From CAYQZD01 sp964421875 (GTDB lineage Bacteria; Electryoneota; Tariuqbacteria; Tariuqbacterales; Tariuqbacteraceae), in assembly GCA_964421875.1 (NCBI GenBank), contig CAYQZD010000081.1, positions 1 to 17,117 of the forward strand: a stretch of 17,117 nt of DNA. Reading direction: 5' to 3'. A model generated the notes under the pieces. The model was not told the DNA's origin and did not search any database. It worked only from the letters and a program-made list of their open reading frames with translations. A program made the translations under genes and the position numbers. The first letter of the stretch is position 1; the number at the start of each line of letters is the position of its first letter. Shown here piece by piece: positions 8,605 to 14,880 of this stretch.

Positions 8605-8626
8605 TTCCCACGCAGGAGCGTGGGAA
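8605..8626. repeat. Perfect 9-bp 'TTCCCACGC...GCGTGGGAA' hairpin repeat
   Basis: TTCCCACGC (8605-8613), loop AGGA, GCGTGGGAA (8618-8626), flanked by GCA and CGAGG. Hairpins of this sequence type are found as dispersed intergenic repeats in many bacteria. Here it lies just downstream of the predicted transcription start of sprA, so it would form at the very 5' end of the message. Confidence 0.6.
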
Positions 8627-8641
8627 CGAGGTGAACTTATA

Positions 8642-8670
8642 ATTATAATAAAAATATTACAAGATTTCAA
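8642..8670 (-). promoter_or_regulatory. Sigma-70-type promoter candidate for the sprA operon
   Basis: On the minus strand TTGAAA (8670-8665) is separated by exactly 17 bases from a perfect TATAAT (8647-8642). Initiation is expected near 8635, giving a leader of about 220 bases before the sprA GTG. The AT-rich setting raises the chance of coincidence, but spacing and both boxes are near consensus, and the site begins 64 bases past the comF stop. Confidence 0.55.
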
Positions 8671-8733
8671 GTGTAAGCGGCAGAAAGCGGGAGTATTTTA
8701 TTAATATGCGCTTGGCACAAACGATGTGTTTTG

Positions 8734-9420
8734 TCAGTTTGTCACCGAGAGGCCTAAAACCTTTTCCGCTCCGGCTCTAATCAGTTCTTCTGCGGCGGAG
8801 GCGATGGTAGCGCCGGTGGTGACCTGGTCATCGAGCAGGATGATTATATTGCCCTCTGGGGAGGCGGATTCTGCGATCCGGAACGCTCCTTTTACATTTA
8901 ACTCCCTTTGGGGGGGTGAAAGTTCCGTTTGAGAGCCGGTGTTTTTTATTTTTTTAAGCATATTTTCACAGGGTATTTCCAGGATTTGCGCTAATTTCCG
9001 GGCAATCAGCTCTGCCTGGTTGAAACCTCGCTCTCGTCTTTTCGAGGGATGCAGAGGGACGGCGGTCAGCGCATCGGCTTCAAGATATAAGTCTTCGGCG
9101 CTAAGCATAACCGCGAGTAGTTCTGCTATTTCGGCGGCGACGCCGCGGTAGGCGGCGTATTTTAGGGCTCTGACTGCGGCGCCGAGGTCGACTCCGCGGT
9201 GTAAATCGTAGAAGTAAAGGCTGCGCGCTATAGCGATTCCCGGGCGGTCGCGAAAGACGAGTTTCCTGCCGCCGAGGGCGGCAATTTTATCTCTACAGGC
9301 GCTGCAGATGAATTTCGCGCCCTCCCCTGCTCTACCGCCGCAGGAGACGCATACCGGAGGCAGGATGACATTTAGCAGATCCGATGGGATTTCCGCCAGC
9401 GGTTTCAATACCGGCTTCAT
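8734..9420 (-). CDS. comF: ComF family protein (phosphoribosyltransferase-like)
   Basis: 228 residues. ComF proteins are cytoplasmic, have a phosphoribosyltransferase fold and are linked to natural transformation; their exact reaction is not settled. Cys24, Cys27, Cys39 and Cys42 form an N-terminal zinc-ribbon. VPLHPSKRRERGFNQAE (121-137) and SQTELS...NVKGAF (163-180) are typical of the family, and LLDDQVTTGAT (195-205) is the PRPP-binding motif. The ATG at 9420 overlaps the comEC stop as ATGA and has GGAGG five bases upstream. A start four codons earlier (9432) lacks such a site, so I prefer 9420. It is the third gene of the lipid kinase-comEC-comF run. Confidence 0.92.
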   Translation of the reverse strand: MKPVLKPLAEIPSDLLNVILPPVCVSCGGRAGEGAKFICSACRDKIAALGGRKLVFRDRPGIAIARSLYFYDLHRGVDLGAAVRALKYAAYRGVAAEIAELLAVMLSAEDLYLEADALTAVPLHPSKRRERGFNQAELIARKLAQILEIPCENMLKKIKNTGSQTELSPPQRELNVKGAFRIAESASPEGNIIILLDDQVTTGATIASAAEELIRAGAEKVLGLSVTN

Positions 9421-11747
9421 CGCCGCCTCCATTCGAGAGGAATTACCCGGCTGCGATTCAGCTCGAAGACTGCGGCCTGGGAAAGGTCGGTTCGGTGGAT
9501 TAGCGCGCCGGAATTTTCCAGTCGGCGGATGGTTTCCGGGGCGGGATGGCGGTAGCGGTTGTTCCGTCCGCAGGAAACGAGCGCGTATTTAGGCGATACC
9601 GCTTTCAGGAAAGGCGGTGAGGAGGAGTATGCGCTGCCGTGATGGGAGACCATCAGGATGTCGGCTTTCAGCAGGTCTGCGAAAGGGAGGAGTTCCCGTT
9701 CGACCGAAGCCGGTATATCGCCGGTGAAGAGCGCGCTCGATTTTCCATATATCAAGGTGAAGACCAGCGAAGCGCTGTTGTCATCTTCGCTGGGGCGCGG
9801 CGGATTGAAGAAGAGGAGCAGCGCTCCACCGATTTTTAAATAGCCTCCTGTTTTCTGACGGATAATTTCCCAATCGCCGCTGCTTTCAGGTCCGGCGGGA
9901 CCGATGACAAGAGCTTCGGCGCCGAAGGCGTTCAGGAGGTAATCCGCGCCGCCGACGTGATCGATATCCGGGTGGGTGAGGATGAGGCGGTCGATGCGGT
10001 CGATACCTTTAGCGTATAGGCAGGGCGCAACGGTTCTTTCCCCGGCGTTGAAACTAAAATGTGCGGGGCCGGCGTCCACTATGAGGCATTTACCGCCGGG
10101 GAGTTCGACCAGGGCGCAGTTGCCCTGGCCGACGTCGAGGCAGGTCAATTTGCAGCGGTAAGGTTTCAGCGCCGGTTTCCAGGCGAAGACATTGGCTGCT
10201 ACCAGCGCGGCCCAGAGCCATTCCCGGCGGCCAGCGATAAGCAGGAGTAATGGAATTTCCAGCAGGAGCAGATGATAAAGGGTAAACTCCGGGGTGGAGA
10301 GGTAGAGTCCGGTTTTGGCGGAAAATTCGACCAGAACTTTAAGTATGTGAGTCAGGAGCCATAGAGTATTTCCCAAAAGAGCGGCGGCTGGCGCGAAAAT
10401 CAGAGAAGATACGTAGAAAAGCGGGAACAGCGCCAGTATCAATCCTGTCAAGGGAACTCCGACCAGACCGGCGGGGATGGAGGCGAGGGGGACGCCGCCG
10501 AAATGATACGCCAGAAAAGGCGCTGTGCCCAGAGAAGCGGCGAGTGAGGCTGCGAGTAACCCCAGAATATATTTACGGAAGCGGGATTTAAGAGGCGAGC
10601 CGGGTTGGAGCAGTCCTCCCCATTTTTCGTAGGCGGCGAGGATGCAGGCTGCAGCGGCGAAGGAGAGCTGGAAACCGGGAGCGAGCAGTTCGCCCGGACT
10701 AAAAAGCAGAATGACCAGGGCGCTGAGGGCGAGGAGGTTCCAGCGGTCGAGGCAGCGGTTTAGATAACGGCTGGCGAAGAGCAGGGTGATGATAAGGGCG
10801 GCGCGGACCATCGGGGGGCGGGCTTCCGCGATGAGACAGTAGGCTATCACCGCGCCTATGGCTAAGCCCCAGCGGAAATCGAGAGGGACCCTGCACAGGA
10901 TTAGAACTATCAGCACCATACCGGCGAACATTCCAAGGTGAAGTCCTGAGAGGGAGAGCAGGTGCCAGAGTCCTGAAAGGCGCAAATCCCGCTTGAATCC
11001 GCTTTCGAGGCCGGTGCGGAGGCCGAGGGTGAGGGCTTTGAGGATGTCCGCTTCTTCGCCGCCGATGTGATGGTCAATTGAGGCGGCGAGGCTACTGCGG
11101 AGGGGGATTTGGACTTTTCTTTTTAACGCGCATCCACTAGTACCAACAACTTTGCTTTCGCCGGGGCGGACCTCGATAACGGCGAAGACTCCTTTCCGCT
11201 GGGAATAGTCCTCGAAGTCGAATTCTCCGGGATTGCGGGGGCGGGGGAGGGGTTTCAGTTTCCCGATACCTTCGATGAGCGCGCCGCAGGGGGGATTGAC
11301 GCTTTCAGGCATCATAAGCCAGATTTTTCCCGGGCGGTGAATCACCCTGCCTTTATAGGCGAGGCTTTCGAGGCGGGCGAGGCGGGAGTGTTTTCCCGCG
11401 GCGGAAAGAGTGTCTTCCAGAATCATCACCCGGAAGGCGCTCAGAGGCTCATGGGAGGCGGTTTCGCGGAGGGGATGTTCGATTTGACGGCTGCGGTAAC
11501 GCGCTCCATAGAGCGTGCCGGAGGCGATTATCAGAAGGCAGACTGCGAGATTGGCGAGGAGGGGGGATTTCCCTTTTTTCAACAGTATAGCGAGGGCGAT
11601 AAATCCTATCATAGTTGATAAAAACCAGAGCGGACAAACTCCTGGAAAGGATAGTCCTATGAACAGACCGGGGATAAAGAGGAAGGCGGCTTTCAGCAGT
11701 GGGCGGGTAGCGGGGCTGCCGCAGACTCGATGTCTCGGCGGTCTCAT
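9417..11747 (-). CDS. comEC: ComEC/Rec2 family competence protein
   Basis: 776 residues, full length for the family. ComEC forms the inner-membrane channel that passes single-stranded DNA into the cytoplasm during natural transformation. Order of parts: N-terminal membrane segments (about 17-85), a soluble domain, then the competence domain with the signature HLLSLSGLHLG (about 259-269), PPMVRA and PGFQLSF. More membrane spans follow, then a C-terminal metallo-beta-lactamase-like domain beginning CLDVGQGNCALVELPGG, with THPDIDHVGG near residue 590 and MVSHHGS further on. The metal-binding His/Asp residues of that domain appear intact. The gene starts two bases after the lipid-kinase stop without a strong ribosome-binding site, so it is probably translated by coupling. 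Its stop overlaps comF. No pilus or other uptake genes are in the window. Confidence 0.95.
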   Translation of the reverse strand: MRPPRHRVCGSPATRPLLKAAFLFIPGLFIGLSFPGVCPLWFLSTMIGFIALAILLKKGKSPLLANLAVCLLIIASGTLYGARYRSRQIEHPLRETASHEPLSAFRVMILEDTLSAAGKHSRLARLESLAYKGRVIHRPGKIWLMMPESVNPPCGALIEGIGKLKPLPRPRNPGEFDFEDYSQRKGVFAVIEVRPGESKVVGTSGCALKRKVQIPLRSSLAASIDHHIGGEEADILKALTLGLRTGLESGFKRDLRLSGLWHLLSLSGLHLGMFAGMVLIVLILCRVPLDFRWGLAIGAVIAYCLIAEARPPMVRAALIITLLFASRYLNRCLDRWNLLALSALVILLFSPGELLAPGFQLSFAAAACILAAYEKWGGLLQPGSPLKSRFRKYILGLLAASLAASLGTAPFLAYHFGGVPLASIPAGLVGVPLTGLILALFPLFYVSSLIFAPAAALLGNTLWLLTHILKVLVEFSAKTGLYLSTPEFTLYHLLLLEIPLLLLIAGRREWLWAALVAANVFAWKPALKPYRCKLTCLDVGQGNCALVELPGGKCLIVDAGPAHFSFNAGERTVAPCLYAKGIDRIDRLILTHPDIDHVGGADYLLNAFGAEALVIGPAGPESSGDWEIIRQKTGGYLKIGGALLLFFNPPRPSEDDNSASLVFTLIYGKSSALFTGDIPASVERELLPFADLLKADILMVSHHGSAYSSSPPFLKAVSPKYALVSCGRNNRYRHPAPETIRRLENSGALIHRTDLSQAAVFELNRSRVIPLEWRRR
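9426..9430 (-). promoter_or_regulatory. Ribosome-binding site deciding the comF start
   Basis: GGAGG on the minus strand, five bases before the ATG at 9420. It lies inside the comEC 3' end and favours this start over the ATG at 9432, which the site itself almost touches. Confidence 0.7.
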
Positions 11748-11749
11748 AT

Positions 11750-12601
11750 TCAGCGCCGGGCGCGGAAGAAGTTCATCGCCTGGGGCAGGATCTGCACCTC
11801 GATGGGGAGGGTGCCGATAATATCGCCGTCAGCCATTTTAACCAGTTCGCGGTCGGCTTCCACGATGAAGCTCTGCCCCTTCTTGATTTCAACGTGAGGT
11901 GAATTAACATGGCTGCCGGAATAGACGGTGGGAAGCAGTGCGAGCAGAGTGGCTTTGCTGGCGGTTTTGATGATGGCGATATCCAGGTATCCATCGTTGA
12001 GGATTGCGTTCGGGGTGATTTTCATCCCCCCTCCCACCCTGAAAGTGTTGTTAATCAGCACCATCGAAGAGGGCCCTTCCCAGGTTTTGCCGTCGATGGT
12101 TATGCGGTAGTGTGCGGATTTGAAACAAGCGAGGGTTTTAAATACTGCGGCGAAATAGGCTGCGGGTCCGTGAACATAGCGGGAGAGTTTGGCGACAGCT
12201 GCGACCACATCGGCGGCGAAACCGGAGCCGATGGTTTCGGTGTAAACGGTTCCGCTGTCGCTGAAGAGGTCGATTTTAACGATTTCGGCTGTCATCAGAA
12301 GGTCCAGAGCGCGGTCCAGGTCACGGGGGATACCTAAAGTTCCGGCGAGGTCGTTACCGGAGCCGGCGGGGATGTTGGCTACGGGGATTTCCGAGCCGAT
12401 GAGTCCCTTGGCCACTTCGGAAACGGTGCCGTCCCCTCCAAGGACGATGAGGGCGTCGAAGTTGTTTTCCTTGACTTCCCGGCCTAACTGTTCAGCATGG
12501 CCCGGGCGGCCGGTAATCATCGCCTCGAAGTCGATTTTGCGGGCTTTGAGCAGGTTCACCAGTTCGCGCATCTTGGTATAGCCCAGCCCGCCTCCGGACA
12601 T
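11750..12601 (-). CDS. Diacylglycerol kinase-like lipid kinase (DagK/YegS family), 5' end disturbed
   Basis: 283 residues from the only standard start codon. The family phosphorylates diacylglycerol or related lipids with ATP, mostly at the inner membrane. Visible motifs: LIVLGGDGT (51-59), IPAGSGNDLAGTLGIPR (77-93), GSGFAADVV, the GGGMKITP...LNDGYLDIAI stretch and a C-terminal ADGD. Family members normally begin with a beta-strand ending in NP-x-SG; here the codons for RVALIANP lie in frame immediately before the ATG, so the frame encodes the strand but has no ATG, GTG or TTG upstream before the in-frame stop at 12707-12709. A heptamer array at 12640-12688 sits exactly where the native start would be. 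The protein may start at a non-standard codon, or be N-terminally truncated. No ribosome-binding site precedes 12601. Confidence 0.85.
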   Translation of the reverse strand: MSGGGLGYTKMRELVNLLKARKIDFEAMITGRPGHAEQLGREVKENNFDALIVLGGDGTVSEVAKGLIGSEIPVANIPAGSGNDLAGTLGIPRDLDRALDLLMTAEIVKIDLFSDSGTVYTETIGSGFAADVVAAVAKLSRYVHGPAAYFAAVFKTLACFKSAHYRITIDGKTWEGPSSMVLINNTFRVGGGMKITPNAILNDGYLDIAIIKTASKATLLALLPTVYSGSHVNSPHVEIKKGQSFIVEADRELVKMADGDIIGTLPIEVQILPQAMNFFRARR

Positions 12602-12639
12602 AGGGTTGGCGATGAGGGCGACGCGCCCTTTAAGGGGAT

Positions 12640-12688
12640 TCTGGTTACTCGTTCCTCGTTCCTCGTTTCTGGTTACTCGTTGCTGGTT
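12640..12688 (-). repeat. Heptamer tandem array, seven copies
   Basis: On the minus strand seven head-to-tail copies of the consensus AACSAGN (S is C or G) run without gaps from 12688 to 12640. It ends about 40 bases before the lipid-kinase ATG. The units alternate mainly between AACCAG and AACGAG cores. It resembles the short heptameric repeats seen between genes in some other bacterial groups. There are no spacers, so it is not CRISPR. Confidence 0.8.
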
Positions 12689-12726
12689 ATCCGCCTGGCG
12701 GCGGTTTCAGAGTTTTCAGGAATGCG

Positions 12727-12750
12727 GATTGGCAGGTCAGCAGGCTAGTA
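12727..12750 (+). repeat. Degenerate octamer repeat, three copies
   Basis: GATTGGCA, GGTCAGCA and GGCTAGTA stand head to tail just past the end of the 421-residue cargo gene. They match the octamer pattern (RGTCnnCA) seen after the other cargo gene at 14834-14873. The copies are imperfect. Confidence 0.45.
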
Positions 12751-12774
12751 TATTAAGATAAGGGATTATTTCAA
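12747..12774 (-). promoter_or_regulatory. Promoter candidate for the lipid kinase-comEC-comF operon
   Basis: On the minus strand TTGAAA (12774-12769) and TATACT (12752-12747) are 16 bases apart. The -35 box overlaps the last codons of the upstream cargo gene. A transcript from here would begin near 12740 and include the heptamer array in its leader. Confidence 0.35.
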
Positions 12775-14031
12775 CAATATCAATTTCTTTACATCCCTTT
12801 GACTGCCCGCCTCCAGCGAAATGAAATATACGCCGGAGCTGAGTCTGGTTCCGTCTAAAGCGGCGGTGTGGCTTCCGGGGGGATATTTGCCTTCGGCGAT
12901 GGTTTCGACCAAGCGTCCGGCGAGGTCGTAGGCTTTGAGGGATATATTAACCGCTTTCGGCAGTGAAAAAGAGACCAGCGAACGCTGGTTGAAGGGGTTG
13001 GGCGCTGGGGAATGAAGTGAAATCGAAAGTTTTGAACCTTCATCTAAGTAGTTTTCGACCGGAGTGTCTACGGTGCAATGTAAAACAAGGAATCGGTTCG
13101 ATTCGGGAACGCATAAATAACCTGCTTCAGCGCTTATGTCTTGAGAATCAACAGCATAACTTGCCGCGACATAAGGAGCAGTCGGAGATGAGCAATCGAT
13201 TATCCGCACTCCGGTGGAATACAGCAGGTAATCGTCTGCATCCATAAACCTGACCCACCTGCAATTCACATCACACTCGCTTACAATATATGGATTCAAC
13301 AAGTCGGAGATATCTATAATATAACAATAGTTAATACACCCCAAAAATGCGATGGTGTCTCGAACCAGGATTGAACACAGATAATACGGTAGAATCAACT
13401 TACTCAAACGGACGGGACTGAACGGATTCGAAATATCGAAAACCTGAAAACCACCCGAGCTGGTCACGACATATAAATAATCACCGCAAGCATCGATCCA
13501 TTCAACATCGCTGACATAGTAATGCACACTGGCAATTTCATAAGGATTTGTAGGGTCGGATACATCTACCAACCTAAAACTTGAGACGGCAGCCACCACG
13601 GCAATATTATTTATGACTTTAATATTGGTAGGATTATGGTGGGTATTTAAAACTACGGTTCCGACCAGCTGGGGATTTGCAGGGGGAGTTAAATGTATAA
13701 TTCGCAGATTTCTATTTCTGTAAGTACTGCGTCCCATTATATAAGCATAATCTCCGACAACATCGATATCGATGTGGACATCAGACGATGACCATATTCC
13801 TGTTTGAGAAGGATTATAAGGGTCGCAGATATCGACAATATACATACGACCACTGTCAGCGGTAATGAAAGCTCGATTGTTCTCAATGTCAATTCTGTTG
13901 TCTGTTCCGGTTATTCCCGGGATAGAACTAATATACTCGATTCCATAGCTTTGCGCCAGAAGTAATTGAGGATCAATGACCAATACCGGTAAAACAACGA
14001 CAATCAAAGCTGTTGTGAGGTTATATGTCAT
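12766..14031 (-). CDS. Secreted LVIVD-repeat beta-propeller protein with T9SS sorting domain (421 aa)
   Basis: Residues 1-26 form a signal peptide with a likely cut at LLLA before Gln27 (QSYG). Residues about 30-330 hold about seven LVIVD-type repeats, each roughly 40 residues with the pattern YAYV...GLRIIDISNP...P..V; seven suits one closed seven-bladed propeller. Residues 335-421 are a T9SS type-A sorting domain: PAPNPFNQ, SFSLPKA, LKAYDLAGRLVETI, LSSGVYFISL and the basic KKLILLK end. This domain normally directs export through SprA and is then cleaved. The domain's DNA is nearly identical to that of the 716-residue gene, whereas the rest is divergent and looks richer in A and T. ATG start with no clear ribosome-binding site. 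The bound partner of the propeller is unknown; adhesion or surface display is plausible but not shown. Confidence 0.87.
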   Translation of the reverse strand: MTYNLTTALIVVVLPVLVIDPQLLLAQSYGIEYISSIPGITGTDNRIDIENNRAFITADSGRMYIVDICDPYNPSQTGIWSSSDVHIDIDVVGDYAYIMGRSTYRNRNLRIIHLTPPANPQLVGTVVLNTHHNPTNIKVINNIAVVAAVSSFRLVDVSDPTNPYEIASVHYYVSDVEWIDACGDYLYVVTSSGGFQVFDISNPFSPVRLSKLILPYYLCSILVRDTIAFLGCINYCYIIDISDLLNPYIVSECDVNCRWVRFMDADDYLLYSTGVRIIDCSSPTAPYVAASYAVDSQDISAEAGYLCVPESNRFLVLHCTVDTPVENYLDEGSKLSISLHSPAPNPFNQRSLVSFSLPKAVNISLKAYDLAGRLVETIAEGKYPPGSHTAALDGTRLSSGVYFISLEAGSQRDVKKLILLK

Positions 14032-14079
14032 TTTTGATAACTGATAAGACTATAGCATTGTTAAGTTAAAGGCTTGATA

Positions 14080-14190
14080 GTCATTCGGGCGCAGCCGGAA
14101 TCCCTCTTTTAAAGAAAGATTCTGGCACGCTTCGCGGCCAGAATGACATTTATACTTCACATCGGTAAAGTGTTACGATAACTGCTATAA
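14080..14190. repeat. Dispersed hairpin repeat, copy B
   Basis: Core hairpin ATTCTGGC (14119-14126), an unpaired A, CGC/TTC/GCG, then GCCAGAAT (14137-14144). Flanks GTCATTC and TCGGTAAA...TTAC...ATAACT match copy A near 304-398. It lies between the lipoprotein gene and the 421-residue cargo gene, and could affect message ends or processing there. Confidence 0.6.
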
Positions 14191-14200
14191 ATATGTACAG

Positions 14201-14749
14201 CTAATTATTTTCCTTATGTTCCCTTGTACTCTCAAACGAAGAATTCGGCGGCGCTACGATGATATATTCATCTTTGCTCCCGATTATCGTTCCCACCGGC
14301 AGACCGACTAAAGCCGAACCCAACGCTCCAAAAAACGTCACACCCGCCACCGACAAGTCGGGACCATAGCCTCCGGCGTCTTCATCGGCGTCGATGGCGA
14401 AACCGATGATTAATCCGGTTGCGCCCCCAAACAAAGCTCCATACTTGATACCTTCCCATGCTCCCCGGAATCGTTTCTTAATCACGATTTTTTCAATCGC
14501 CGAATGGGGAAAGGCGCGCTTCTCGCCCAACGCCGAATCGAACCAGGAGGTAGAATCTTCGCCTATCCGGGGATTCATCCCCGTGAACACACGCTCATCC
14601 GTCAAGGTAATCTTCACCTTACTATTATTCATGGCGTGGTTGATTTCATCTAATTCCGAAGGCGCCGAAGCGACATCGATAATATGCGTGTGGGAGCATC
14701 CGAGGAGAAACATAGAGAGCAATACGGTAAATAATGACAGGCTGCGCAT
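14201..14749 (-). CDS. Outer-membrane lipoprotein with glycine-zipper-like segments, function unknown
   Basis: 182 residues. The signal peptide ends in the lipobox LLGC with Cys18 as the lipidated residue; Ser follows it, so retention in the inner membrane by an Asp is not expected. Residues about 44-92 form a small beta-rich region (VKITLTDERVFTG...AFPHSAIEKIVIKKR) reminiscent of short SH3/Sm-like barrels. Residues about 97-119 and 135-157 are two Gly/Ala-rich hydrophobic stretches (GIKYGALFGGATGLIIGFA and AGVTFFGALGSALVGLPVG), separated by an acidic loop, as in glycine-zipper proteins. GGAGG lies five bases before the ATG at 14749. An upstream ATG at 14809 would put 20 unsuitable residues before the signal peptide. 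It lies between two T9SS cargo genes, but a role in secretion is only a guess. Confidence 0.8.
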   Translation of the reverse strand: MRSLSLFTVLLSMFLLGCSHTHIIDVASAPSELDEINHAMNNSKVKITLTDERVFTGMNPRIGEDSTSWFDSALGEKRAFPHSAIEKIVIKKRFRGAWEGIKYGALFGGATGLIIGFAIDADEDAGGYGPDLSVAGVTFFGALGSALVGLPVGTIIGSKDEYIIVAPPNSSFESTREHKENN

Positions 14750-14754
14750 AGTTT

Positions 14755-14759
14755 CCTCC
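14755..14759 (-). promoter_or_regulatory. Ribosome-binding site deciding the lipoprotein start
   Basis: GGAGG on the minus strand, five bases before ATG 14749. It fixes the start that gives a proper lipoprotein signal peptide. Confidence 0.75.
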
Positions 14760-14772
14760 GTTCTGATTAAGG

Positions 14773-14820
14773 AAATTATGCCAGTCGTAGGAAAAAATTG
14801 GTATGGCACTCTGATAATTT
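14773..14820 (-). promoter_or_regulatory. Interrupted inverted repeat upstream of the lipoprotein gene
   Basis: AAATTAT (14773-14779) pairs with ATAATTT (14814-14820), and the inner TGCCA (14779-14783) with TGGCA (14804-14808), leaving a bulge and a loop of about 20 bases. It lies 24-71 bases before the lipoprotein start. It could be a leader structure, an intergenic processing site or coincidence; no T-tract follows. Confidence 0.3.
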
Positions 14821-14833
14821 AAAGAGAAATATC

Positions 14834-14873
14834 AGTCGATGAGTCTTCAAGTCGGCAGGTCAACAAGTCAAAA
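14834..14873 (+). repeat. Octamer tandem array, five copies
   Basis: Five adjacent 8-base units follow the pattern RGTCnnCA with some decay (AGTCGATG, AGTCTTCA, AGTCGGCA, GGTCAACA, AGTCAAAA). The array ends seven bases from the stop of the 716-residue cargo gene. A related three-unit array follows the other cargo gene. Confidence 0.55.
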
Positions 14874-14880
14874 TAGAATT

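Larger units (their letters stand above)
8415..8733. other. Intergenic region and putative long 5' leader of sprA
   Basis: No credible gene is present. The region separates the comF stop from the sprA start and contains, in transcription order, a promoter candidate (8670-8642), a perfect 9-bp hairpin (8626-8605), a 6-bp hairpin (8548-8533) and a 7-bp inverted repeat (8477-8458). If the promoter is real, the leader is about 220 bases long and carries all three structures. Confidence 0.55.

Noticed and set aside
8465..8704. Plus-strand open frame of 79 codons before sprA
   Set aside because: It spans the 9-bp hairpin repeat (giving HSHAGAWERG) and lies antisense to the putative sprA leader; there is no family resemblance.
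12640..12688. CRISPR-like array
   Set aside because: The units are seven bases long and contiguous, with no spacers and no cas genes nearby.
12766..13002. C-terminal domains read as FlgD-like flagellar modules
   Set aside because: The NPFN...GVYF...KKLILLK ending matches the T9SS type-A sorting domain and sits on a secreted propeller protein, with a SprA gene nearby; no flagellar genes are present.
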